DNA from: Mesorhizobium sp. INR15
GTDB lineage: Bacteria > Pseudomonadota > Alphaproteobacteria > Rhizobiales > Rhizobiaceae
Direction: 5' to 3'
Assembly: GCF_015500075.1 (NCBI RefSeq)
Contig: NZ_CP045496.1
Span: 992,001-1,056,000 of the forward strand
Length of the DNA stretch: 64,000 nucleotides
Shown here: positions 1-8,478 of the stretch, one piece after another
Layout: every line of letters starts with the position of its first letter
How positions within the stretch are numbered: the first letter of the stretch is position 1
Translations under genes and position numbers: made by a program
Notes under the pieces: model-generated
The model's database searches: none
What the model saw: only the letters and a program-made list of their open reading frames with translations
Told to the model about the DNA's origin: nothing

Positions 1-990
1 ATTCTCCTGTCCTCGGCGGCCCTTGCGGGTGCGGCCTTCCTCGGCCCGGCCATGGCCGAGGACCTCAAGATCACCATCGGCTATCAGACGGTGGTCGAAC
101 CTTCGAAAGTGCCGCAGGCCGACGGCGCCTATGAAAGCGCGACCAAAGCGGTGATCGACTGGCGAAAATTCGATTCCGGCGCCGATGTCATCGCCGCGGT
201 CGCTTCCGGCTCGGTCGATATCGGCTATGTCGGCTCAAGCCCTCTGGCCGCTGCTGCCAGCCGCGAACTGCCGATCCAGACCATTTTCGTCGTTGGCCTG
301 ATCGGCGAATCCGAAGCGCTGGTCGCCCGCAACGGCGCCGGCATCGAGAAGGTCGCCGATCTCGCCGGCAAGAAGGTGGCGGTGCCCTTCGTGTCGACAA
401 CGCATTACAGCCTGCTTGCCGCGTTGAAGCATGAGAAGGTCGATCCGAAGTCGGTCGAGATCCTCAACCTCCGGCCACCTGAGATCGCGGCGGCCTTCGC
501 GCGCGGCGACATCGACGCGGCCTACGTCTGGGACCCGGCGCTCGGCCAGATCAAGACGACAGGCAAGGTCGTGCTGAATTCCGCGCAGGTCGCCGCCTGG
601 GGCGCACCGACTTTCGACGCCTGGATCGTGCGGACCGACTTTGCCGAAAAGAACCCGAAAGCGGTGCGCGACTTCGTCAAGGTGACCGGCGCCGCCTATG
701 CCGAGTTCCTGGCCAAGCCGGACGCCTGGTCGGTGTCATCGCCGCAGGCCGCCAAGATTGCCAAGCTCACCGGCGCCAAGCTGGAAGACGTGCCGCAACT
801 GCTGAAAGGCTACGTCTTCCCAACGCTGGAAGAACAGGCTTCGGACAAGTTCCTCGGCGGCGGCACGGTCAAGGCGATCGAGGCGGCGTCCGCCTTCCTC
901 AAGGAGCAAGGCAAGATCGACGCCGTGCTGCCTGACTACTCGAAATACGTCTCGTCGAAATACGTCACCGAGGCACAGGCTTCGAACTAG
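1..990 (+). CDS. tauA: Taurine ABC transporter substrate-binding protein (5' end outside window)
   Basis: Periplasmic receptor that binds taurine and delivers it to TauBC. The frame is open from base 1, so the start codon lies upstream. The first codons encode the hydrophobic end of a signal peptide, with probable cleavage after AMA and before EDLK. The mature part follows E. coli TauA closely: GYQT near the N-terminus, WRKFDSGA, GSSPLAAAAS, then VPFVSTTHYSLLAALKH and AYVWDPA. It is followed by tauB and tauC in the same direction. A hairpin lies in the 119-bp gap before tauB. Function is inferred from these family signatures; confidence is high. Confidence 0.94.
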   Translation: MLLSSAALAGAAFLGPAMAEDLKITIGYQTVVEPSKVPQADGAYESATKAVIDWRKFDSGADVIAAVASGSVDIGYVGSSPLAAAASRELPIQTIFVVGLIGESEALVARNGAGIEKVADLAGKKVAVPFVSTTHYSLLAALKHEKVDPKSVEILNLRPPEIAAAFARGDIDAAYVWDPALGQIKTTGKVVLNSAQVAAWGAPTFDAWIVRTDFAEKNPKAVRDFVKVTGAAYAEFLAKPDAWSVSSPQAAKIAKLTGAKLEDVPQLLKGYVFPTLEEQASDKFLGGGTVKAIEAASAFLKEQGKIDAVLPDYSKYVSSKYVTEAQASN

Positions 991-1043
991 ACGCAGCAAT
1001 ACCGGACGCGCGCGGATCTTCTTCCCTGACGCCGCGTGCTGCT

Positions 1044-1074
1044 TGCCCCGGAACCGCCGAGCGGTTTCGGGGCA
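1044..1074 (+). other. Intercistronic hairpin between tauA and tauB
   Basis: A 13-bp stem with one G-T wobble and a 3-base loop: GCCCCGGAACCGC pairs with GCGGTTTCGGGGC. No run of T follows, so it does not look like a full rho-independent terminator. Hairpins after the binding-protein gene often stabilise that mRNA segment, so that the receptor is made in excess over the membrane parts. That role is an inference here. Confidence 0.6.
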
Positions 1075-1109
1075 GGTGGATTTCACCGAATCTCCTGCGA
1101 GGATTCGCC

Positions 1110-1901
1110 ATGCAAGAATGGCAAGCCATGCCGCATCTCGTGCTCGACAAGATCTCGATCCACTATGACGGCCAGCCAGCACCGGCCGTCGAACGCGTCT
1201 CGATCGATGTCGCCAAAGGTGACTTCGTCGTGCTGGTCGGCCGCTCCGGCTGTGGCAAGACCTCGTTGCTCAATGTCGCGGCGGGCCTTGTCGCGCCGGC
1301 ACGCGGCAGTGCAACGATCGGCGGCAAGCCGATCGCCACGCCAGGCTCGGACCGGGCTGTCGTGTTCCAGAACGATGCCCTGTTTCCGTGGCTGACCGCG
1401 CGCGAGAATGTTGCCTTCGCACTCAGGCTGCGCGGCGTCGCACCAAGCGAACGCGCCCGCCGGGCCGACGAACTGCTGGCGCTGGTGAAGCTCGACAATG
1501 CCGGCGACAAGCACATCTGGGAGCTTTCCGGCGGCATGCGGCAGCGTGTCGGACTGGCGCGGGCGCTGGCCGCCGAGCCGCAATTCCTGCTGCTCGACGA
1601 GCCGCTGGGCGCGCTTGACGCGCTGACGCGCGAACGCATGCAGACGACGCTGCTCGATCTGTGGACGGCAAGCCGCGTCGGCGTGCTGATGGTGACGCAT
1701 GGCATCGAGGAAGCGCTGCTGCTGGCCACCCGCATCATCGTGCTGGCGCCGGGGCCGGGCCGTGTGGTGCGAAGTTTCGAGCCCGGCTTCAGCCGGCGCT
1801 ACGCCGCCGGCGAGACCATCCGCGCCATCAAGGCTGACCCCGCCTTCGCCGCCGCGCGTGGCGAGCTGACCGACGCTATCTTCGAAGGAGAGGCGGCATG
1901 A
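1110..1901 (+). CDS. tauB: Taurine ABC transporter ATP-binding protein
   Basis: Cytoplasmic ATPase that powers taurine import through TauC. All ABC ATPase landmarks are present: Walker A GRSGCGKT at about residues 44-51, Q-loop FQNDALFPW near 87, signature LSGGM at 139-143 and Walker B FLLLDEP at 159-165. The protein has 263 residues, normal for the TauB/SsuB family. A GAGG box precedes the ATG at 1110. A second in-frame ATG at 1128 gives the MPHLVLDKISIHYDGQ start more usual for TauB. The stop codon overlaps the tauC start as ATGA. Confidence 0.93.
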   Translation: MQEWQAMPHLVLDKISIHYDGQPAPAVERVSIDVAKGDFVVLVGRSGCGKTSLLNVAAGLVAPARGSATIGGKPIATPGSDRAVVFQNDALFPWLTARENVAFALRLRGVAPSERARRADELLALVKLDNAGDKHIWELSGGMRQRVGLARALAAEPQFLLLDEPLGALDALTRERMQTTLLDLWTASRVGVLMVTHGIEEALLLATRIIVLAPGPGRVVRSFEPGFSRRYAAGETIRAIKADPAFAAARGELTDAIFEGEAA

Positions 1902-2758
1902 GCGTTACTTCTTACTCGGAACGTCCCGGTGCCAGGGTCGACGAGGCTCAAGGCCTGACCGTGCCGTGGTCCAGGCCTCGGCCAAGGCGAAGCGGCGTTT
2001 CGGCGCGCGTGGTCAGCGCCGCCACCATCCTGGCCGTGCTGGCGCTATGGGCTTTGTCGGCACGCCTGCAACTGGTGTCGCCGGTGTTCCTGCCGTCGCC
2101 CGCCGCTGTGTGGGCCAAATTCATTCTGGTCGCCCGCGACGGCTTCGTCGACGCGACGTTGCTGCAGCATGTCGTGGCCAGCCTCTACCGGGTGTTCGCG
2201 GCATTGCTCGTGGCCATCATCATCGGTGTTCCCGTCGGCCTCGCCATCGGCATCAGCACTGTCGGGCGCGGCATTTTCGATCCGCTGCTGGAGTTCCTGC
2301 GGCCGATCCCGCCGCTTGCCTACCTGCCATTGATCATCATCTGGTTCGGCATCGGCGAGCCGTCGAAAATCCTGGTCATCGCCATTGCCATGCTGGCGCC
2401 TGTGGCCCTGTCGACCGCCGCCGGTGTTCGCGGCGTTTCGCAGGAGCGCATCAATGCCGCCCGTTCTCTCGGCGCGACGCGGACCCAGGTGGTCCGCCAT
2501 GTGATCCTGCCCAGCGCGCTCCCGTCGATCCTGACCGGGCTGCGCATCGCACTTGGTGCCGGCTGGTCGACACTGGTGGCGGCCGAGCTGGTGGCGGCGA
2601 CGCGCGGGCTTGGCTTCATGATCCAGTCGGCGGCCCAGTTCCTTGTCACCGACGTGGTGGTGATGGGGATCCTGGTCATCGCCATCATCGCCTTCGCCCT
2701 GGAATTCATCATCCGTCGGATCGAGCGCGTGCTCATTCCCTGGGCGGGACGGGACTGA
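1898..2758 (+). CDS. tauC: Taurine ABC transporter permease
   Basis: Inner-membrane subunit of the taurine importer. The 286-residue protein has a short polar N-terminus and then about six hydrophobic helices. The BPD_transp_1 coupling motif lies in the stretch around NAARSLGATRTQVVRHVILPSALPSI, where the typical EAA-loop G is retained. It overlaps tauB by four bases, implying translational coupling. TauC is chosen over SsuC because it shares the operon with a clear TauA. A tauD dioxygenase is not visible downstream, so taurine breakdown must be encoded elsewhere. Confidence 0.92.
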   Translation: MSVTSYSERPGARVDEAQGLTVPWSRPRPRRSGVSARVVSAATILAVLALWALSARLQLVSPVFLPSPAAVWAKFILVARDGFVDATLLQHVVASLYRVFAALLVAIIIGVPVGLAIGISTVGRGIFDPLLEFLRPIPPLAYLPLIIIWFGIGEPSKILVIAIAMLAPVALSTAAGVRGVSQERINAARSLGATRTQVVRHVILPSALPSILTGLRIALGAGWSTLVAAELVAATRGLGFMIQSAAQFLVTDVVVMGILVIAIIAFALEFIIRRIERVLIPWAGRD

Positions 2759-2827
2759 CAACAGGGCCCGGCAGAGGCTCGATATCTTTCGCCCCTACTG
2801 ATCGCCGCTCACCAAGGAGTGACCGAC

Positions 2828-3016
2828 ATGGCCCATCCAGCTCCGGCGTTGTTTGCTTTCCTTGGCGCGCGGCTGCGCTCGGTCCAGGATGAGAGGAAGC
2901 CGCCACTTGGCGACGGGCCTCAGTCGCCCGCCCCAGTGCGCTGGGATGCCGAACGCAACCGCCTGCCGCCACGCGACGAGAGTTTTTATTGGGCCTGGGA
3001 ATACTGGTCGCGGTGA
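2828..3016 (+). CDS. Possible small hypothetical protein downstream of tauC
   Basis: A 62-codon frame starting at ATG 2828, eight bases after a good AAGGAG ribosome binding site. It begins MAHPAPALFAFLGARLRS and ends in an aromatic tail, ESFYWAWEYWSR. There is no signal peptide and no recognised domain. The strong ribosome binding site and position 70 bp after tauC suggest a small co-transcribed protein. The composition is proline- and arginine-rich, as random frames in GC-rich DNA also are. I do not recognise it. Confidence 0.35.
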   Translation: MAHPAPALFAFLGARLRSVQDERKPPLGDGPQSPAPVRWDAERNRLPPRDESFYWAWEYWSR

Positions 3017-3209
3017 TCCGAACATCCGGCGGCAAGAGCCGCTGACAGGAAGGCGGCGCACCACGCGAGGGTCGCCGCGCGACCGTCCCTCGGGCAGGGC
3101 TCGAAAGCCGTTGCCGCCAGGCTACAGGCTGGCTGCCGGTGTCCAGTTTTTATCCCATATCAGGAGGGGTGGCCGATCCAGTCGGATCCGCCGAACTTGT
3201 CATAGTGTC

Positions 3210-3231
3210 TTGATCAAACGATCGAATGATG
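3210..3231 (+). promoter_or_regulatory. Operator-like site A (left boundary of the 3.2-9.75 kb island)
   Basis: A 22-bp element with the imperfect dyad TTGATC-AAAC-GATCGAA followed by TGATG. A copy identical at 21 of 22 positions lies at 9721-9742 on the opposite strand. TTGATC could act as a -35 box with CAATGT 16 bases downstream, which would place the dyad inside a promoter reading toward the VOC gene at 3363. The best candidate binder is the GntR-type regulator encoded at 5131-5853. This is an inference from position and duplication. Confidence 0.55.
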
Positions 3232-3362
3232 CAATGTTCGGTCAAGCTCAGGTTCTCCGGTATTCAACCGGGAACGAGCCGGGCAAGGCGTGCAGCAACG
3301 CCTCCATGAAAGGCGCATTTGGCCCTTGCATGGTTCATTGCGGATTTTGCGGGACTGTTTCC

Positions 3363-3767
3363 ATGACCGAAATGACCATTCTCCCTGTAAGCCAGACGAT
3401 TTCCTTCTTTCGCGTCAGCGATCTGGAGCGGACACGGCGCTTCTATGCCGAGACCTTCGGCCTGAAGACGGTCTTTGAACGGGACGGCAAGGTCATCATC
3501 CTGCAGGCCACGGGCGAGAGCTTCTTCGGCTTCGTAACCGGGGATCTGCCGGCCAGCCAGCCCCGCATGGCCGCGCTGACCTTTGTTGTCGCCGATGCGG
3601 ATGCCTGGTCGCGCCATCTGGAAAGCCTCGGCGTCGCGACCAAGGGGGCGCCAATCTTCAAGGCCGACTTCGGCATCTACATTCTCTATGTCACCGACCC
3701 CGACGGCTACACGGTCGAGGTCCTGGAGATGCGGGCGCCGGGCTGGCCGCATCTCGCCAACGCCTGA
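3363..3767 (+). CDS. VOC-fold (glyoxalase/bleomycin resistance-type) protein
   Basis: A 134-residue protein with the VOC superfamily pattern: an N-terminal ISFFRVSDLERTRRFYAETFG segment, a metal-site-like acidic end TVEVLEM, and the DPDGY turn before it. VOC proteins are metal-dependent lyases, isomerases, dioxygenases or binding proteins, and the substrate cannot be read from the sequence. ATG 3363 was chosen because conserved similarity begins just after it; an in-frame ATG at 3330 would add 11 residues. The PLP enzyme follows 23 bp later, so they are probably one operon. Confidence 0.8.
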   Translation: MTEMTILPVSQTISFFRVSDLERTRRFYAETFGLKTVFERDGKVIILQATGESFFGFVTGDLPASQPRMAALTFVVADADAWSRHLESLGVATKGAPIFKADFGIYILYVTDPDGYTVEVLEMRAPGWPHLANA

Positions 3768-3790
3768 GAGCGGCGCCTTCCAGGAGCGCG

Positions 3791-5038
3791 ATGGATATCG
3801 GCGCTCTCCCAAAAGATCATCCGAACAGGACTAGAGGTTCCCAGAACGTGTCTTCGCCAATCATGACCCCCGGCGCACCGGCTGCCTCCGACCTCCACTC
3901 CAGAGGCGCCGAGGCTGACGGCGGCTGGCTGATGTTCCACTCGGTCGGCAAATTTCCGGGGCAGAGGCAAGCGATGACCGAAGCGCTTGCCGGCTTCGCC
4001 GATCACTGGTGCGCGCCCGACGACAGCCGCTGGGCCAAGATCGACGCTGGCCGGCGCGAGGCGATCGACCTCTGGTCGACGCTGGTCGGCGCCGCCAGCG
4101 GGACAGTGATGGCGGCGGAAAATGTCACCGCCTGCTACCACGCCTTTCTCGAAGCCCTGCCGCCAGAGGATCTGGCTGGACGCAAGATCCTGATCGCCGA
4201 GGATTGCTTCCCAAGCTTGCATTTCCTGCTGACCGGCATGGCGCCACGGCTCGGATTCGAGCTGGTGACCGTGCGCCAGCGCGCCGGCGCGGCATCCGTC
4301 GAGGATGAGGATTTCCTGGCCGCGTGGGACGGGCAGGTGGCGCTGGCGGTGATCACCTGGGTTACATCAACGGCGTCGCGGCGCTGTGACCTGGAGAGCC
4401 TCGTCGCGCATGGGCGCAAGATGGGCTCGATCATTTCCGTCGACATCACCCAGGGTGTCGGTTGCCTACCCTTCGACGTCAACGCGCCGGCGGTCGACTT
4501 CGCCGCCGCCACCTCCCTGAAGTGGCTGTGCGGCGTGCCGGGGGCCGGGCTCGCCTATGTCGCGCCGCATCTGATGCAGCGGCTGCAGCCGCAGCTGCGC
4601 GGCTGGTTCAGCCAGCCGGACCCGTTCAACTGGCGGCTCGACCGTTTTGAGCTGGCGCCGGACGCGCGCCGCTTCGACAACGGCACGCCATCCTATGCAC
4701 CCTATATCGCCACGGTGCCGGGCCTGAAATGGCTGGCGGCGGTTGGGACAGCGGCCATCCGCGCGCACAATCTTCGCCTCTCCCGCCGGTTGATGGACAT
4801 CGCCGACGGGCATGGCTTGACGCTTGTCAGCCCGCGTGACGACGCAAGCCGTGGCGGCACCGTGGTCATCGAGATTCCAGCCGGCGTTTCGCCCGATTAC
4901 GTGCAGCGCGGGCTGATGGCGCAAGGCATCGTTTGCGACACGCGTTCCGACCGGATGCGCTGGTCGCCCGGGCTGATCACGAGCGAGGCATCGCTTGAGG
5001 TGATGGACGGGCTGCTGGCAAACCTCTGCCGGACCTGA
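3791..5038 (+). CDS. Kynureninase-like class V PLP-dependent enzyme
   Basis: A 415-residue PLP enzyme of the aminotransferase class V fold. The order of motifs follows kynureninase: an Asp in SVDITQGVGCLPFDV for the pyridine nitrogen, then AATSLKWLCGVPGAG with Lys244 as the predicted Schiff-base residue, then DNGTPSYAPYI. The family cleaves C-C, C-S or C-N bonds or transfers amino groups, and the substrate is unknown here. AGGAG lies four bases before ATG 3791. The first about 25 residues look unconserved, so a later start such as ATG 3866 is possible. It lies between a VOC gene and a GntR gene. Confidence 0.78.
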   Translation: MDIGALPKDHPNRTRGSQNVSSPIMTPGAPAASDLHSRGAEADGGWLMFHSVGKFPGQRQAMTEALAGFADHWCAPDDSRWAKIDAGRREAIDLWSTLVGAASGTVMAAENVTACYHAFLEALPPEDLAGRKILIAEDCFPSLHFLLTGMAPRLGFELVTVRQRAGAASVEDEDFLAAWDGQVALAVITWVTSTASRRCDLESLVAHGRKMGSIISVDITQGVGCLPFDVNAPAVDFAAATSLKWLCGVPGAGLAYVAPHLMQRLQPQLRGWFSQPDPFNWRLDRFELAPDARRFDNGTPSYAPYIATVPGLKWLAAVGTAAIRAHNLRLSRRLMDIADGHGLTLVSPRDDASRGGTVVIEIPAGVSPDYVQRGLMAQGIVCDTRSDRMRWSPGLITSEASLEVMDGLLANLCRT

Positions 5039-5130
5039 ACATATGGACGCCGGACGAGCCTCTTGTATCCTGCGTCAAGGATGGCTACGACGGGTTGTGC
5101 CTGACTGGCAAGGAGCGGCCCGGCCAAGTG

Positions 5131-5853
5131 GTGACAGACCGCATTCAGGATAAGGACCGTTTCGTGTCAGCCGAAGGTTTCGCGCCAATATCATCGCGCA
5201 GCACCATCCAGGACGGCGTCTACCGGCAGCTTCGCTATGCGTTGATGACCGGCCGCTTCGATCCCGGGCAGACGCTCACCATATCCTCGCTTTCGGAATC
5301 CTTCGGCACCAGCCATATGCCGGTGCGTGAAGCGCTGCGGCGGCTTGCCGCCGAGAATGCGCTGGAAGTCGCCGCCAACGGGTCCGCCCGTATCCCCGGC
5401 ATCAGCCGCGCCAGGCTGGACGACCTGTGCCGGGCCCGGATGGCGGTGGAAGGCCTGGCCACCGAACTCGCTGTTCCCAACATCGCCGAGCGCGACATCG
5501 CCACACTGATGACGCTTGTTCACGAACATGAGACCGTCGGACGGCTCGACAGTTTCTACGCCATGCTGGGCAAGAACCAGGAATTTCACTTCCGCCTCTA
5601 TGCCGCGTCGCAGTCGGAAGTCCTGATCCAGCTGATCGAGACCCTGTGGCTGCGTTTCGGCCCTTACATGCGGCTGCTGACGCGTCACCTCGAGCCTATC
5701 CTGCAGACGCAGGAGGGTGAGACCTATTCCGTGCATCATCACGAGATCATCGCGGCCCTGAAGGCGGGCGACGCGGTCGCCGCGCGCGCCGCGATCGTCG
5801 CCGACATCGAGGCGACGCAACGCCTGCTTCACAGCCTGTCCGACGATAGCTGA
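5131..5853 (+). CDS. GntR-family transcriptional regulator (FCD/FadR type)
   Basis: A DNA-binding regulator with an N-terminal winged helix-turn-helix (LSESFGTSHMPVREALRRLAAE) and an all-helical FCD ligand domain. Metal-ligand-like residues of the FCD domain appear in the FHFRLYAAS stretch and the terminal HHHEIIAALKAGD. The start is uncertain: GTG 5128/5131 and GTG 5164 are in frame, the last with AAGGA seven bases upstream. A TTG at 5095 also extends the frame. It sits centrally in the island, so it probably controls the flanking enzyme and transporter genes through the operator-like sites. Confidence 0.85.
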   Translation: MTDRIQDKDRFVSAEGFAPISSRSTIQDGVYRQLRYALMTGRFDPGQTLTISSLSESFGTSHMPVREALRRLAAENALEVAANGSARIPGISRARLDDLCRARMAVEGLATELAVPNIAERDIATLMTLVHEHETVGRLDSFYAMLGKNQEFHFRLYAASQSEVLIQLIETLWLRFGPYMRLLTRHLEPILQTQEGETYSVHHHEIIAALKAGDAVAARAAIVADIEATQRLLHSLSDDS

Positions 5854-6019
5854 GGCGCCCGCCGCGCTTTTCCAAAATCCGAATATCCATCGTGCCAAAC
5901 ACTGTCCGGGTTCGGCGGCGGCCCCGTTCGCGCAAGCCTTCGCCCTTCCGCGATGGTGCCATTCCGGTCGTTCCAGTTCGCCCGCAAGGCGACCTGTCGT
6001 TGATCTTTGCCGGGGGTTG

Positions 6020-6033
6020 TGATCATATGATCA
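6020..6033 (+). promoter_or_regulatory. Perfect 14-bp palindrome TGATCATATGATCA
   Basis: A fully self-complementary 14-mer, 48 bp before the start codon of the VOC gene at 6082. It shares the TGATCA half-site with the operator-like elements at 3210-3231 and 9721-9742. It is a plausible binding site for the GntR regulator encoded just upstream. Confidence 0.45.
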
Positions 6034-6081
6034 AACTGTGCCCGACAGCCGAGGCCAGCATTGATCGCCAGAGGAGAACCC

Positions 6082-6486
6082 ATGAAAAGCGCTGACAGGC
6101 CGGATGCGTTGCCGATAAATTCGCAGGTGACATTTCTCTACTATGCCGACCTCGCGGAGCCGGAGCGGTTCTATGGCGAGATGCTCGGCTTCGACAAAAC
6201 CTTCGACAAGGGCTGGGTGAAGTTCTTCAAGACCACCGAGCACTCCTATGTCGGGCTGGTCGACCAGGCCAAGGGCCATCACAAGGCGTCGGACGCCAAG
6301 AGCGTGATGGTGTCCATGGAGACGCCCGACCTCGAATCCTGGTATGAGCGGATGAAGGCCATGAATGCCGACTTTGTCGTCCACCTCGATCTCGACAAAT
6401 CGGCGGATCAGATGGTCAGCACGTTCCTGATGCGTGACCCCGGCGGCTACAGCGTCGAATTCTTCCGCTTCAACAAAAAAGACTGA
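6082..6486 (+). CDS. VOC-fold (glyoxalase-like) protein, second copy in the island
   Basis: A 134-residue VOC protein, the same length as the one at 3363 but clearly divergent in sequence. The N-terminal strand and helix (VTFLYYADLAEPERFYGEMLGF) and the C-terminal RDPGGYSVEFFRF with its terminal-strand Glu are typical. A strong AGAGGAG precedes ATG 6082. It lies after the GntR gene and converges with the ABC transporter operon. It may act on an intermediate of the same pathway as its neighbours. The reaction is unknown. Confidence 0.8.
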   Translation: MKSADRPDALPINSQVTFLYYADLAEPERFYGEMLGFDKTFDKGWVKFFKTTEHSYVGLVDQAKGHHKASDAKSVMVSMETPDLESWYERMKAMNADFVVHLDLDKSADQMVSTFLMRDPGGYSVEFFRFNKKD

Positions 6487-6491
6487 AACCC

Positions 6492-6533
6492 CGCCGGCCT
6501 GGAGGCGGGCTTTCGCCCGCGGTCAGGCCGGCG
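6492..6533. terminator. Two-tier hairpin between convergent genes
   Basis: An outer 10-bp perfect stem, CGCCGGCCTG with CAGGCCGGCG, encloses an inner GCGGGC-TTTC-GCCCGC hairpin. It starts six bases after the VOC stop and runs into the last codons of the ABC ATPase gene on the other strand. No T-run follows on either side. It may act as a bidirectional terminator or 3' stabiliser. Confidence 0.5.
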
Positions 6534-7608
6534 CCCGCAACCGGTCTCCGGTCGCGGGGTCGAACAGGCAGATATCTCCGGCGTTCATGCCAAGCAGGAC
6601 CGGCTCGCGTATGCCGAGATAGAGCCGCTCGGTGGTGAACAGTTTCAGTGACTGGCCGGAAAGATCGACATGGGCGACGGTGGCGGCGCCGGTCGGCTCG
6701 ATGAGATCGATGCTGGCCGCGATCCCCGGCCCGCCCATCGGCAACAATTTGACGCGTTCTGGCCGGATGCCGACGATGACCCGTCCGTCCGCCGGCAGAT
6801 TTGCCGGGGCCGGCACGGCAAGCAGCCTTGTCTCACCAACATGCAATGCGACAGCGTCGCCCTCGGGAATAGCCCATGCATTGAGGAAATTCATCGCCGG
6901 AGAGCCGATGAACCCGGCCACGAACATGTTGGCCGGATTGTCGTAGAGCTCAAGCGGCGCGCCGACCTGCTGGATGATGCCGCCATTCATCGCGACGATG
7001 CGGTCGCCCATGGTCATGGCTTCGATCTGATCATGCGTGACATAGACGGAGGTGGCGCCGAGATCGCGGTGCAGCTTGCGGATTTCGAAGCGCATCTGCT
7101 CGCGCAGGCGCGCATCCAGGTTCGACAGCGGCTCGTCAAACAGGAACGCCTTGGGATTGCGCACAATGGCGCGGCCCATCGCGACGCGCTGGCGCTGCCC
7201 GCCCGACAAAGCGCGCGGCTTGCGGTCCTGCAGCGCGTCGAGGCCCAGCTTGTCGGCGGCCTTCTTGACCGCTTCGGCGATCCGGTCGGCGGGCGTGCGC
7301 TTCAGCTTCAGGCTGTAGCTCATGTTGTCGCGCACATTCATATGCGGGTAGAGCGCATAGGACTGGAACACCATGGCGATGTCGCGGTCCCTTGGCGGCA
7401 GATCGTTGACGCGCCGGTCGCCGATACGGATTTCGCCGGCGTTCAGATCCTCGAGCCCGGCGATGATGCGCAGCAATGTGGACTTGCCGCAGCCCGAGGG
7501 GCCGACCAGGACGACGAACTCGCCCGAGGCGATGGTGAGGTCCACGCCCTTGAGCACGGAGACGGCGCCGAAATCCTTGCGGACACCGTTGATTGTGATC
7601 GATGCCAT
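6523..7608 (-). CDS. Sugar-type (CUT1) ABC transporter ATP-binding protein
   Basis: A MalK/UgpC-type ATPase of 361 residues. It has Walker A GPSGCGKST near residues 36-44, the Q-loop FQSYALYPHM, signature LSGGQRQR, Walker B AFLFDEPLSNLD, and a C-terminal regulatory TOBE/OB domain containing VGIRPERVKLL. MalK-type ATPases serve carbohydrate and polyol importers and can be shared between systems. It is the last gene of a three-gene operon after two permeases. The operon has no intact binding protein, so the substrate cannot be assigned. Confidence 0.9.
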   Translation of the reverse strand: MASITINGVRKDFGAVSVLKGVDLTIASGEFVVLVGPSGCGKSTLLRIIAGLEDLNAGEIRIGDRRVNDLPPRDRDIAMVFQSYALYPHMNVRDNMSYSLKLKRTPADRIAEAVKKAADKLGLDALQDRKPRALSGGQRQRVAMGRAIVRNPKAFLFDEPLSNLDARLREQMRFEIRKLHRDLGATSVYVTHDQIEAMTMGDRIVAMNGGIIQQVGAPLELYDNPANMFVAGFIGSPAMNFLNAWAIPEGDAVALHVGETRLLAVPAPANLPADGRVIVGIRPERVKLLPMGGPGIAASIDLIEPTGAATVAHVDLSGQSLKLFTTERLYLGIREPVLLGMNAGDICLFDPATGDRLRAPA

Positions 7609-7626
7609 CGTAGAGAGCCTTTCGTT

Positions 7627-8469
7627 TCAGCCTTTGACCGCACCGGCGGTGAGCCCTTGCACAAGGTAGCGTTGGATCAGCAGGAAGAAGACGCAGACCG
7701 GAATGAGCGCCAGCACTCCCGACGCCATCATCGGTCCGTAATCGACCGTGGCACGGGTTGAGAAGGAGAGTAGGCCGACCGGGAACGTCGTCGACGAGGA
7801 CGATGAGTTGAGCATCATCGCGAACAGGATTTCGCTCCACGCGGCGGTGAAGGAAAAGCCGAGCGTCGCGGCGAGGCCGGGCAAGGTCAACGGCGCGATG
7901 ATCTGCAGCAGCGCCTTGAACCGGGTGGCGCCGTCGATCATCGCCGCTTCTTCGAGATCCTTGGGAATGCCGTCGAAGAAGGACTGCATCAGGAACGTGG
8001 CGAAGGGAATGTTGAAGGCCGTGTAGATGATGATCAGCCCGGTCAGGCTGTTGGTCAGGCCGAGCGGCCCGAACATGCGGAAGATCGGCGCGATGACGAT
8101 CACCAGCGGGAACATCTGGGTGACGAGCATCAGCCCGACGATCCAGAACTTGCCGCGAAAGGTGAAGCGCGAAAACGCGTATCCAGCCGCCGCCGCGAGC
8201 ACCGTGGTCACCGCCGCCGTGACGCTGGAGACGATGATGGAATTGCGGAAGTAGAGCAGGAAATCGCCTGTCCGGATCACAGTGGCATAGTGTTCCCAGC
8301 TTGTCCGCGCCGGCCAGAACTGGATACCGCCGCTGTAGATCAGGTCGTTCGGCGTCACCGACACCTTGAACAGCCAATACAGGGGGAACATCGCCACCGC
8401 CATGTAGATGGCCAGTGCCGCATAATGCAGCGTCCACAAACCGCCGCGCTTGAGGGTTGAACCACGCAT
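7627..8469 (-). CDS. Sugar-type ABC transporter permease (MalG-like)
   Basis: A 280-residue inner-membrane subunit with about six helices. The EAA coupling loop reads LEEAAMIDGATRFKALLQIIAPLTLPGL, the conserved form in CUT1 transporters. The C-terminus RYLVQGLTAGAVKG is typical of MalG/UgpE-type proteins. It lies 18 bp upstream of the ATPase gene and nine bases downstream of the partner permease. Together they form the membrane channel of an importer. Confidence 0.9.
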   Translation of the reverse strand: MRGSTLKRGGLWTLHYAALAIYMAVAMFPLYWLFKVSVTPNDLIYSGGIQFWPARTSWEHYATVIRTGDFLLYFRNSIIVSSVTAAVTTVLAAAAGYAFSRFTFRGKFWIVGLMLVTQMFPLVIVIAPIFRMFGPLGLTNSLTGLIIIYTAFNIPFATFLMQSFFDGIPKDLEEAAMIDGATRFKALLQIIAPLTLPGLAATLGFSFTAAWSEILFAMMLNSSSSSTTFPVGLLSFSTRATVDYGPMMASGVLALIPVCVFFLLIQRYLVQGLTAGAVKG

Positions 8470-8478
8470 CGCTCGCCC

